A stretch of DNA of 44,763 nt from Conidiobolus incongruus B7586 (taxonomy: Eukaryota; Entomophthoromycota; Entomophthoromycetes; Entomophthorales; Conidiobolaceae), in the NCBI GenBank assembly GCA_000697335.1, contig JNEM01013511.1, forward strand, positions 1-44,763, read 5' to 3'. The translations under genes and the position numbers were made by a program. Of this stretch, positions 1 through 10,579 are shown one piece after another (within the stretch, counting starts at the first letter, position 1; each line of letters opens with the position of its first letter). Under the pieces are notes generated by a model that saw only the letters and a list, made by a program, of their open reading frames with translations, did no database searches and was not told the DNA's origin.

Positions 1-251
1 TATGGTTAAGTTTTACTAATACTAAAATAAAAAACTTTTGATAGTTATTATTTAGTTTAAGCATAATTAAATTAAATAACTAATTTTAAAAAATAAATTT
101 TTTAATCAAAAATATTAATATATATATATTTATATAATTCAAAACTATTTATTTTCTTATTTGTTTTGTTTATATTTTTTTATTTGAAATTAATAATATG
201 TTTGAAAAATTAGAAATTACAAAATTTTCTATTTTTTTAATTTTAAGATAA
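1..251 (-). mobile_element. mariner copy A, 5' terminal part, cut by window start
   Basis: The sequence from base 1 matches the transposase-start end of the mariner copies at 24087-25405 and 37236-39519 (for example the stretch reading gttaagttttactaatacta, also near 25157). It ends in a degraded terminal inverted repeat finishing AAGATAA at 251, followed by TA at 252-253, as expected for a TA target duplication. Only about 250 bp of the roughly 1.32 kb element lie in the window. It is heavily AT-shifted and noncoding. Confidence 0.8.
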
Positions 252-688
252 TATTAAACCTAACTATAAAATTTTAAAACTCATTTGAAATTTGCTAGTA
301 GTTTATAAAAATATCTTAATATCTAAAGTTATTATTTATTCTTATATTAATTATTTTGAATTTAAAATTGAAATTATTTATAACTTTTAAATATTTATAG
401 GTTAACTTCTATAATTATTTTTGATTTATAAATTAAGAAATATTTTAAATTATTTATTTATTTTAAAAGCTTTAAAGGTAATTTAATATTATATATATAT
501 TTACACTAACTTATAAAAGTAAGTTATAAAATCAAAAACACTTATATTTTTACTAATAATTTAATTAATATTTAATAAAATAAACCTAAATTAAATAATT
601 AAAATCTATTATATTTATTAATTATATATATCATTAAATGATGATATTTAGTTATTAATTAGTTAAAATATAAACCCTTAAATTTTAC
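252..688. other. AT-rich spacer between two transposon relics
   Basis: No gene or recognisable element was seen. It is very AT-rich and lies between mariner copy A and the Tc1-like element. It could hold further transposon debris too decayed to recognise. Confidence 0.5.
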
Positions 689-1888
689 CTAGGGTAAGTT
701 ATAAATTTATAGGTTTTTGGTGATTAAAAAAATTAAAACCTAGTATATCTACCTTTAGCTTTTTTAACTTTTTTAAGTTTGTAGGGTATAAAATCAATTA
801 ACTTCTTATATTAAAAAAGGTTAATCTTGTTCTATACTTCTTAAATATATTTTTAAAGTTAATTTAAATTTTTTACTGGGGGGAAAACTTTAATAGCTTT
901 TTTTAACTGATCTTAAAGGTATTTAATTAAATTAAAGTTAGGAAATTAAAGAAGCTATTTTATAACTATTATCTTGTTATTTTTAAGTTGTTTAGTAGTA
1001 AAAGTTATAGTATAGTAAAAGGTATTATCTTACTAGAAAATAACATTAGATTTATTTAACTTATATTATTTAATAGTTTTTTTCAATTTATTATTTAGAA
1101 TATTTTAATATATCTCAGTATTAATTCCTTTATTAACTTTATAAAAATACCCTATACCTAAAAACAACATATATCCTCAAATAATAATTAACCTACTATT
1201 ATACTTTTTAGTAAAATTAATATAATAATTATAAAGTAGTTTTGTATCTTTTCTAAAATATCTAGCTTTTTTATTAAATCTACTAAGATATATTTTTATT
1301 TCATTAAACTAAATAACTTTATTTTAATTAATTTTAATTTAACATTAGTAGTAATATTTAAACTCTTACTTAATTTTACAATGGGATTTTTTTAGTTAAA
1401 GGTGTTTTTTCTTAAAGTGTAAATAATATCTATGTTAATATAAAGCACATATAATAATATTAGTGCTAACTAATATTCTTATATAGTTTTATAGTTTTTG
1501 TTATATTTCTATAGTAGTATTACATTTACCTATATTAACTAACCTATAAATATACTTCTTATTATATTTATTTATAATTTTAACATACTTAAGTTTAAGT
1601 TTAAATGTTTCTTTATTGCTATTCTTAATAACTTTAACTATAGTAAACTAGCTAACACTAGTAATTCTAATAGTATCATAAGTTGATTTATCTTTTTTAT
1701 AAAGTTAATTAATATACAAGTAGATTTTTTTAAAAAGGGATTTAGGTATAATAATACTAATAAAAAAAATTTAATATATCTATAAAATATTATATAAAAT
1801 AATAACAAAGAGAGAAAAAAGATATGGTTATATATTGTTAAATATATCCCCTTATCTCAAAAACTTGTAAATTTATAACCCATCTTGG
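689..1888 (-). mobile_element. Tc1-like (IS630/Tc1/mariner superfamily) transposon relic
   Basis: Near-perfect inverted ends flank this 1.2-kb stretch: GTTATAAATTTATAGGTTTTTG starts near 699 and its complement, shared over about 20 bp, lies near 1859-1880. Reading the minus strand, the region near 920-1060 gives a degraded DDE transposase C-terminus: a block resembling the Tc1 motif FQQDNAPCHT, then SPNFNLIKYL with DQLKKAI beyond, which corresponds to SPDLNPIENLW..LK of Tc1 transposases. Many stops interrupt it. It is dead and strongly AT-shifted. The exact ends are uncertain by a few bases, and a TA duplication could not be fixed. It is a different family from the mariner copies in this window. 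Confidence 0.72.
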
Positions 1889-1929
1889 TTAAATATTAAA
1901 GGTTAATATTTTTGCTAATAGTTTATTAA

Positions 1930-2860
1930 ATTTATCTAAATATATTTATTTATTATTAAATAATATACCTTAATTATATATTATAGTTTCAAGTAATCTA
2001 ATATATACAATTGTTTTAGTTATTAATTAAAATATATATATTTTTGATTTTATAACTCATTTTTGTTGGTTAGTATATATATATTATATATTTAAGTTTA
2101 AACTTAAATTAATTAATAAAACTATAATAATAAATAATATATAATCTATTAGAAGCTTAGAAAAAAATTAATTAATGATCATTAAATAATACTAATTTAG
2201 AAATTACTATGATTAAAATATCTTATATTAAAGTTTTTTAATCAATAAAACTTATATTCCTTTAAATTATCCTTTACTTAAAACAAAGCACAATATTAAG
2301 TTAAGCTGAGATAATCCTTTGTATCAACTTTATAAAACAAATATTATATCAATACTTAAAATTAGCTTTTAAAATAAATTTTAATACTATATAGTTTATT
2401 ATTTTATTATTAAAGATAAGTAAAATAACAACAAGTGATATATATTATTAAACTGATTTTCATATAATCAATTTTTTAACTAAAATCAAAAATACCTATT
2501 ATTTTATATAGATTACAAAATTCATAATATAAAGGAATAAAAAAATTATATTTATAAAAATTCAAAAGAACTATTATATCTAATATATTTATTAGAATAT
2601 AACATATATATTTATAACTCATTTAAGTAGTTAAATAAAATATACTTATAAAAAATAACCCTTACAAACAGGTTTAACTAGTTTATAAAATATTAAATTT
2701 TAGTATTTAATAAAAAGAACTATTTTTTTAAATGTTAGAAATCTAACAAAATTATGGCAAGAATATTATTAATAATAAACAAATTAATTTTATATTATAT
2801 TTTATATTAGAGATCATATTTAATTTTTATTTCAAAATACTATATTTATGTAAATTTTGT
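1930..2860 (+). mobile_element. Diverged mariner-family relic (copy F)
   Basis: This stretch is a distant relative of the four mariner copies and runs in plus orientation. Shared landmarks are tttaagtttaaacttaaatt near 2090-2115 (end of the helix-turn-helix region of the transposase), a block near 2260-2340 matching the central DDE region, and tattaaattttagtatttaataaaaag near 2688-2715 (C-terminal region). It is too decayed for terminal repeats to be placed, so both ends are approximate. It begins directly after the Tc1-like element, so the two may be nested. Confidence 0.55.
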
Positions 2861-3924
2861 ATTAATACTATTTTAATAGTATATTTTCTATATAGTATTT
2901 TTGAATAAGTTTATAATTAACATAATCATATAAGATCAGGATTATTTTCCAAATTGTATTATTTGATTGATTACAATAAACTTTAAATTAGAATATTTTA
3001 ATATAGAAACTTAATATTAATAAATATTGGAATGAAAATAAATAAACATTTTATTATAAGATTGATAACTTAATATATATGATTATTAATTTAATTTAAT
3101 TTAATTTAATATATTAATATCAGTAATTAATTAATCTGAGTATTTATACTCAATTAATAATTTTTTCAAAATCTTGATTTCTTATAATAATTATCTAAAA
3201 TTGAAATAATATTTTAACATAAGTCATTAATATTATAATCTAATATATTTAAAATATATTGCCTTAATTAATTATATTAATGATTATCAGAATGATGATT
3301 TTATTTATAATGTTAAAAATATTAAATTGCAATTCAAAGAAATTAATAATATGACTTTTTCATGGATTTAGTGAATAAGCAATATTATAATGAGGTTTAA
3401 AATATCAATATTTTCATAACTCAGCATATTATTATATTTGTCAATGATTATTATTCTTTGGATAATTTATAATTCTTTATTATTTAAGAAGAATATATTG
3501 ATAGGTTTTATAATAAAATCAAATATTTTTCGAGGTTATTATTAACTATTATTAGTTTCTTTTATATAATTAAATTATTAAGATATCGAATTTGTTATTT
3601 TTACAAATTTAAGATAATTTATATTGATTTTACTATATATCTAATGTTGACATAAATATCAAAATTTATTTTATATATCGAATAATATAATTATCTTTTT
3701 ATAATTAGAAATTATAATCATTCATTTGATGATATACATCAAATTAAAAGTTGGATATAATATCACATTGATGTAATATTTAAATTTTATTTATTAATAC
3801 AATTAATTTTTTGATTTAAAGTATATTTTATTAATATAAGTTTTTCAGTATATTGATATTTTAATAAATTTGCTCGAGTAGAAATTGATATTTAAATTTC
3901 ACTGAATTATATATATATATATAT
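2861..3924. other. AT-rich spacer, no gene seen
   Basis: No coding signal was seen. It holds only low-complexity stretches, such as short TTTAA tandem repeats near 3088-3112 and an (AT)n run at 3908-3924 beside the solo LTR. Confidence 0.5.
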
Positions 3925-4258
3925 TAACACGTCTTGGGAAAGGCGTGTCCAGAGTAGTTTATGTTAAAGAGAGAGATCTGGGAAATTCCAGGTAAGTGTT
4001 AGGGAGATAAGGGGTTTATTGATTTAAGTCAAATAGCTGGGAGGATCCAGACCAAACTCTTCCTGCTGAGAATAGCTCTAATTCCAGGTTTTATATAGTG
4101 TGGGTTGGGTAACGTGATTCATTAGATTATCCGGTGACTTGCATCATCGGCCAATTAAATGATAGAGCAAGAGCAGATGGTATGTGAAGGGGAAAAGACT
4201 TTAACATTAGGTTGATATAAAGATACTTAGGTAGAAGGGAGTCACCTGACTCGTGACA
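3925..4258 (-). mobile_element. Solo LTR, probably Ty3/gypsy-type
   Basis: This 334-bp block is much richer in G+C than its surroundings and is repeated at 21351-21682. Read on the minus strand it begins TGTCACG, carries a TATA box (complement of ttttatata near 4089-4097) and then AATAAA (complement of tttatt at 4015-4020), the U3-R-U5 order of an LTR. ATAT flanks it on both sides, but the left flank is an (AT)n run, so this is weak evidence for a target duplication. No internal retrotransposon sequence adjoins it, so it is a solo LTR left by recombination. The family is inferred from the TGTCACG end only. It looks structurally whole and moderately old. Confidence 0.75.
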
Positions 4259-4758
4259 ATATAATTATGAAATAATCTTTTATTTAGTTTTTTGTAAGTA
4301 TTATACATTAATATGAGTGATTATAAGTGTGGTATTGCCTTTTTGAACGGGATCATATTAATGTATAAAAGTTTTTTTCCGATTTGATTGTAATAGATTC
4401 TATAATTATATAATTTATTAATTAAATATAATATGTATTCATTATAGTTTTTATATATTATCTCTCTCATTTTATATATTTTTCCAATCATATTGAAAAT
4501 TTGAAAATAAGAGAAATAAATTACTCAGAATCACTTATTTACTGACTTATATCATATATTAAGTATTCACAATAAATAATAAATATCTAATAAATATATT
4601 GAATAATTCTTAAATATTATAATTTTAGTATTATTTTTTATATGAATATCAAAAGAAAATACCAAATAGCAACAATTGTTATGGTAATTAATAGCAGGTA
4701 TATAGCAATATAAAAAATACTGCAATAGTATACTATTTATATCTTGTTATAAAATAAT
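4259..4758. other. AT-rich spacer, no gene seen
   Basis: It lies between the solo LTR and the Harbinger element. Nothing recognisable was seen. Confidence 0.5.
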
Positions 4759-7248
4759 AAGCTTACTCAAATCTGTCCCACTTTTTCCAATTTTCAATTT
4801 GACTGGTTTTTTCCCAAACCAAAATTGGTTACTCAGCTAAAAAAATCAAAAAAATTGGTTAAAAAAAATAACTTACTAATTTTTTTGATTCATAAAACCC
4901 ACTAGTTTTCTCCCATAAAATATAAAAATAAAGCTAAAGGTTTATCATTACAATTTATAGCAGTGTGACTTTATTATATATTAATCAAACAATTTTTATT
5001 TTGTTCTAAATACCATATAAATTTATTAACAAGAACATTGCTTTTAAGCTTTATCTTGTTTTTTTCTCTTATATCATCTATTATTAATACTAGTAATAAT
5101 AATAAAAACTCCCTTAAACTATATTTGATAGAAGCTATACTTAGTTGGTTAAGGCAAGAGGAATATTATAAATCCTGATGCTTTAATAAATGTTTTTTTT
5201 CAAATATATAGGTCTGTCTTTATTTTAAAAGAAATAAATTATATAAAATTAAGAAAAAAGCTTGATAAAATATTTAATCATATAAGAACTCTTATTCACA
5301 AATTTAAAATTACTAAATAAGTTCTAATAAATAAACAATATAATAGAAATAGCCTTTTGTTTATAATAATTAATACTTTTATAATATAAGATAATTTAGT
5401 TTTTAGAGCTTTTAATATAGCTCTTATAACCTTTCCATTATATAACTAATTTTATTATAAAGAATAAAATAATAATAACTTTTATCTTTTGTTGTTTTTT
5501 CTAAGTGAAAGCTTTAAAAATATAAGAAATAATGAAAAAAAAGTAAAAATACTTAACTTTCCCTCTTCCTTAAGATTATAAAAGAAAATATACAAGAGTA
5601 AAATAAAATCTTAAAATAATAAATTAAGCTACAATAATTACAAAAAGATAATATTTAGAAATATTAGAATAACAATAATTTTTTATAAAAAAACTCTTCA
5701 AATTAATACAAAAAAATTTAAAAAATGCTATTAATTTATATGATTTTTATTTTAAAATAAAATATAATCAAAAAAAATATTTAAAATAATTAGCTAAATA
5801 TTAGTTTATAATGACATTATTTTTTGTAATTTATTTAATTTAGTAAAATCATTTTATATATCAATTATATTTTGTTTATTATCATCAACATTAATATTTT
5901 CACTAGTTTCTTTTTTAATTTCTTTTTTTATACTATAATTTTATTTATTAAGAAAAATAAAATTATAAAGGAAAATAATTATATATATAAATATAGCAAT
6001 AAATTGATAAGCTTTTATATTTTATATATAATAAAATAATAACCATGAATAAAGAAAGATAGTTTTCCAAATACCAAAAGTTTTTTTATTATAAATTACT
6101 CTCTATTATATATAATATTAAATTCTTTTATTTTTTGTTTTATGAAAAAAAGATAGCTTTAATATAATTTCTTTAAAATAAAATAGCTATAAACTTATTA
6201 TTAATATAATCTATAAACACAGAAATTAAATAAAGATATTTATTTGTTATTAATAATAAATTAACTTAAGTATGAAAAAACTATATTATTTATTATTATT
6301 TATAAGAAAATATTTTTTTTGTTTAAAATATTTATTTGACTTATTGAATAATTTAGATTTTTTTAAAATATTAGAGTTATGATATAGTTTAGGTTTTTTA
6401 AACTTAAAATATATAAACTAATTAAAAGGTAATAAAATAATTATATATATTCAAAGCTATGTATATTTTTTCTGTTATAATATAACTTAGTATAAAATAT
6501 AACCTGATTTTCAAGTATAATATGACTATCATTTAAATAACCAATATAATTATTAAAAAAGAATTATTTTGAATAAGATTCCCCTATATTATAATAATGT
6601 TCTAGCTAAATTATTTGACTATCTAGTTTTTTTTAATAGAGTATATTATTTTTTTAATATATGAAATAATAGTTTCTTCTTTTATTTGGAACTCTTTTAT
6701 TATATCCTTTAAATATATTTTTTGTAACTTAGTTAATAAAGTGTAACTATTAACTGGGTTCCTAAAGATACTTATTTTCCTTGATAAAAAAAAATAAAAT
6801 TTCTATATAATTATAAAATATTAGCAAGTTAGAAAAACTTAACCCTTAACATCTTCATTTATTTTTTGAAATCATTTTTTAAAAAAAAATTATATATAGA
6901 CTATTATAACAAGTATAGTATATATAACAATTGTAGAGATATGTATCTTGAGGTTTTTAGTTCAAATAATAATCTTAAAATTGCTGGATCATTTGAGTTC
7001 TCATTAAAGTTTATTATAATAAGGGTAATAAGGAACTCTATCATTTCTTTTATGCTAGGCATAGCAAAAGAATAAAACTAGTGAGGTGATTTTGATGAAT
7101 ATTATATATTTTTGGTTTGAGAAAAGGAAGATTTAGAGTTAATTATTGAAAAGTCACTGAGTTTTTTTTGGGTTATATTTAAGTACATTTTTAACATTTT
7201 TCAGAAAAATCAGAAAAATCAAAAATCAGGGTAGATTTGAGTAGGCCC
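4759..7248 (-). mobile_element. PIF/Harbinger-type DNA transposon relic
   Basis: The ends are inverted repeats: GCTTACTCAAATCTG at 4761 onward and, read on the minus strand from 7248, GGGCCTACTCAAATCTACC. Between them, minus-strand translation gives fragments like fungal Harbinger (DDE superfamily 4) transposases: an N-terminal piece with LRLLFELKTSRYIS near 6960-7000, a helix-turn-helix-like piece (KDIIKEFQIKEETIISYIKK) near 6640-6700, and YIGYLNDSHIILEY followed by LYYNRKN near 6455-6550, matching the GF(V)DGSH..YYNRKK catalytic region. Many stops make it non-functional. AAT flanks both proposed ends, which is not the usual TWA duplication, so the last bases are uncertain. The plus-strand ORF at 6866-7075 is an antisense shadow. 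Confidence 0.65.
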
Positions 7249-8941
7249 AATATTTTAAATATTGATATTATGTATTTTATATTATAACCAGTATATTTAT
7301 ATTTATAATATAAAATTATATAAAATTATATATATGAAAGTTGCTAGTGCTGAATTATATATGAACCAAATCATCAATAATATAGAATTTTTATATATAA
7401 TATTCAATAATTTATATTGGATTACATTTCTGTTGTAGCTAAGTAATGAAATATTATTTAAATATAATTATTTAAATCAGCATTAAATGAATTGATATTC
7501 GTTTTAATTGTATCATTAGTTTACGATATCCTTGATTGACTAAATAAATATATTATATATATTATATCAATCATTTATAAAATCCTGTCAACGTTAAATT
7601 AATAAGCTTACACATTATTTTAAATCAAAATGTTGTTTAAATGTATTCAAAATATACATTTCCTAGGTGTTGTATATCCAATACTTTATATATTAACAAT
7701 GATGAAATAATTGATCAAATTTAATAATATATCATATTAATCAATGAGCTTGAACTGAAATTCAGTTAAATATAGTACAATAATTTGAATAGATTATGGA
7801 ACTTCAAAAAGTATATTAAAATATATAATAGATATAATCGTTATTAATTTTAATACTTCAAAATTACTATTTAACATTCTGAGGTCAACACATTTACTTT
7901 AGGTGAAATAATAGAATTAACAGGGTCATTACTTAATATCTAACATGGTATTCAAATTTATTATTTGAAATACAATAAAGTTAAAAATGACATTGATATA
8001 TTGATAAAAGATTATTTATAATTGAAAGGTGAATATATTAATTCTTAAAATTTTAAAAATTTGTTATCAAAATATTTAAATATTGCGGATCAATTTGACT
8101 GGTACTTGTGATTTTAACCGCAACCACAATCAATCATGAAATGCAGTAAATTAGGAAATTTTGAATAAGTTATAGCAAAGAATATTTTGTAATATTAATA
8201 AATATATAATGATATAAAACTTCAGATGATTTTATAAAACATATACATATTGATTTAAAATATCAACCTTATTATTTTAAATAAAATAATCTAATATTAA
8301 ACTAAATTAAATTTAAATTTGATCTAATAAGTAGTAACATTTAATAATCAAAGATGGATCTTATAAGAGTTATAGTATATATTAAAAATGCTGTCATTGT
8401 AAACAATGGTCGCTAGTAACAGAATGTAGAATTTGAAAATTGAAGGTACATATTTTAAATAATATGATTAGATTTGTTATAATATTTTCAATATTCACTA
8501 TATTTTAATTTCATTACATGGATAATTTTTAATTTGAAAATCAACACTTTGAAATTACATTCAAACCCTTGCATCAAAATTACTAAAATTTGATTTAATT
8601 AAAAGAGAATTTTAATTGTTAAATATTATCAACTATTTCAAACTATAAAAATAATAAAATTTGACAACTGTTATAGTATTAGATTAAATATTCAATATCA
8701 AAATATTAAAATATTTATTTTTAAATTTAAAAAACTTATATTAGTTAAAATATAAAGAATAGTTTATTTGTTGTGATTGGGAAGTTCAATTTCACTGAAT
8801 TTTTAATTTGGCTATGAATTGTGGAGAAAAGTGGAGAAATCGTCGAATGCGGGTTGGGGAAATTTTGGATGAAATAATCAAAATTAACAAATCAAAGCCA
8901 AAGCGCAAGTTAAAGGAGAGGTGGGTATTTTACCAAGGAAA
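7249..8941. other. AT-rich spacer with the 3' flank of the first GH72 gene
   Basis: No gene was seen. The stretch next to 8942 is the 3' untranslated side of the minus-strand GH72 gene. It contains atcaaagccaaagcg at 8891-8905, whose complement CGCTTTGG.TTT also occurs downstream of the third GH72 gene near 19181-19195. Confidence 0.5.
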
Positions 8942-10444
8942 TTAAATAAACAAGGCAGCAATGACAGTGGCGGCTGCGAGGGAGGCGAACGAGGGTAGTA
9001 AATATTGACCGTTGCTACTACCTTTTCCACCAGAAGCTTTCTTTTGGAGATTGGCAGTCTTTGCCAAACATTTGTCCTCATCCTTTTCGGTAGGATTATT
9101 GATTTGACCAACGCTATCTTTAGTACAGGCCTCCTTATTGTTCTTGGACTTGACGTACATGGAGTTCAAAGCGTAACTGAGCTGAGTTGCGGGATCACAG
9201 AATGACAAGTCACCATATTCACCTTTTTCACCATCGGCAGCTAAGCGAGTACAGTCTACACCACCTTCACCACAGGCATACTTGAATTTATCTCCGACGT
9301 CGTTCTTTTCATCAGTGACATTATAGGACTTGGAAACAATGCAGCTGTAAGTATTCATCAAACAGCTACAAGCTTCTTCAGAGGGAGTAGGAGGAAGTTT
9401 CTGAGAAACCTTCCATTTGGGGCCGGAAGCAGGGCATTGAGAACCATCAGTATTGGAGGGATTGTAGCTATTCTTATTGGTGAGCTTAGGACTGATCTTG
9501 CTGAGTTGTTCTTTATAGGTATCAAAATCTGGTAATTTATCGAAGTTATCACCATTGACCTTGACCAAACCATAGTTGTTTGCTTCTTCTGTAAATTCGT
9601 AGATTAAACCACCAGAAAAGACATTACTCATGGGTTCAGAGTATAAGGCAGGGACATCTCCAAATTGACGAGGTTGGACTTCGTTACAGCCATATTCGGA
9701 GAAGAAGACGGGAATACCGTAGTTCTCAAACATCTTGGTCTTCTCATCATACTTAGACTTTTTCATATCAGAATCACCACACCATGAGTAGATATTGTAA
9801 CCGAAGAAATCGATGCGTTCTTCTTTGGGTCCACAATTAAAATAATCAACAATGTTTTGGAGAGTATCAGCATCATCGTTGTTAGCATAACCAATTGGGA
9901 TGTATCTGGATTGAGCCTTCATGTGGGCCTTCATATCACGGATAGTGGCCTTGACGAAAGGGTTGGAATCGGTGTTAGTGAGATCATTGTTTACTTCATT
10001 ACCAGCAAAGTAAGCCAAAGTATTGTCATATTTGGCAAAGGCATCAGCCTTATCCATAAAGGCTTTGAGAATGGTAGTATCGTATTTAGGATCCTTACGG
10101 TTGATAGATGTCTTGGGATTGGATAAATCCAAAATCAAATAGATACCAGCATCAGCTAACATCTTCATACCTTGGTCGTGGTCGAGCTCAGGATAAGCTT
10201 CGTATACACGGATAGTATTGATACCCAATTCTTTGAATAATTTAATAGCGTTAGCTAATTGACTGGTATTAGCAATGGGATCTTGTTTTCCAGAGCCACC
10301 AGGTTGGTAAGCAACACCCTTGATGACAAATTCTTCACCGGTTTTTGAGTTGAACCATTTTTGACCTTTGATTTCAATAGGGTCAATACCATAAACAAGA
10401 GAAACAGATAACAAAGAGAGTATGTTAAAAAACTTAGGAAGCAT
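8942..10444 (-). CDS. GPI-anchored 1,3-beta-glucanosyltransferase (GH72-CBM43), copy 1
   Basis: The 500-residue protein belongs to the Gas/Gel/Phr family, which cleaves beta-1,3-glucan chains and transfers the new end to another chain, elongating glucan at the cell surface. A signal peptide covers residues 1-19 (ends SLVYG). The GH72 domain spans about 20-320 and has the acid/base Glu150 in AYFAGNEVNND and the nucleophile Glu250 in FFSEYGCNE. A cysteine-rich CBM43 (X8) module spans about 335-465. A short Ser/Gly-rich linker and a hydrophobic tail ending ATVIAALFI form a GPI-anchor signal, with a likely cleavage site near 475-479. The ATG at 10442-10444 is the start shared by the next two paralogs. 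No intron is needed. The 5' part and leader are nearly identical to the copy at 15580-17184. The family assignment is secure; which glucan-remodelling stage it serves is unknown. Confidence 0.95.
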   Translation of the reverse strand: MLPKFFNILSLLSVSLVYGIDPIEIKGQKWFNSKTGEEFVIKGVAYQPGGSGKQDPIANTSQLANAIKLFKELGINTIRVYEAYPELDHDQGMKMLADAGIYLILDLSNPKTSINRKDPKYDTTILKAFMDKADAFAKYDNTLAYFAGNEVNNDLTNTDSNPFVKATIRDMKAHMKAQSRYIPIGYANNDDADTLQNIVDYFNCGPKEERIDFFGYNIYSWCGDSDMKKSKYDEKTKMFENYGIPVFFSEYGCNEVQPRQFGDVPALYSEPMSNVFSGGLIYEFTEEANNYGLVKVNGDNFDKLPDFDTYKEQLSKISPKLTNKNSYNPSNTDGSQCPASGPKWKVSQKLPPTPSEEACSCLMNTYSCIVSKSYNVTDEKNDVGDKFKYACGEGGVDCTRLAADGEKGEYGDLSFCDPATQLSYALNSMYVKSKNNKEACTKDSVGQINNPTEKDEDKCLAKTANLQKKASGGKGSSNGQYLLPSFASLAAATVIAALFI

Positions 10445-10555
10445 AATGAATATATCTTATGTGTGTTTGACTTTAGATATAAATTAAATTAGGAATAAAA
10501 CTATTAAAAAAAGTGATAAATATTGAGTGAAACTTGAAAATAGTTGAACTAATTG

Positions 10556-10579
10556 TACTGGACAAGGACCTAATTTATA
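10556..10579 (-). promoter_or_regulatory. Core promoter of GH72 copy 1: TATA box and start-site-like motif
   Basis: On the minus strand TATAAATT (10579-10572) is followed after exactly 10 bp by CCAGTA (10561-10556), 112 bp upstream of the ATG. The same arrangement occurs before GH72 copies 2 and 4, and with a changed hexamer before copy 3. Transcription probably starts at or near CCAGTA; this is inference from spacing and conservation. Confidence 0.65.

Noticed and set aside
6866-7075. Plus-strand ORF of 69 residues
   Set aside because: It is the antisense shadow of the N-terminal Harbinger transposase fragment.
9857-10126. Conserved antisense ORFs of 84-89 residues opposite the GH72 genes (also near 16597, 20316, 27624)
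   Set aside because: They are conserved only because the paralogs on the other strand are nearly identical; they contain no independent signal.
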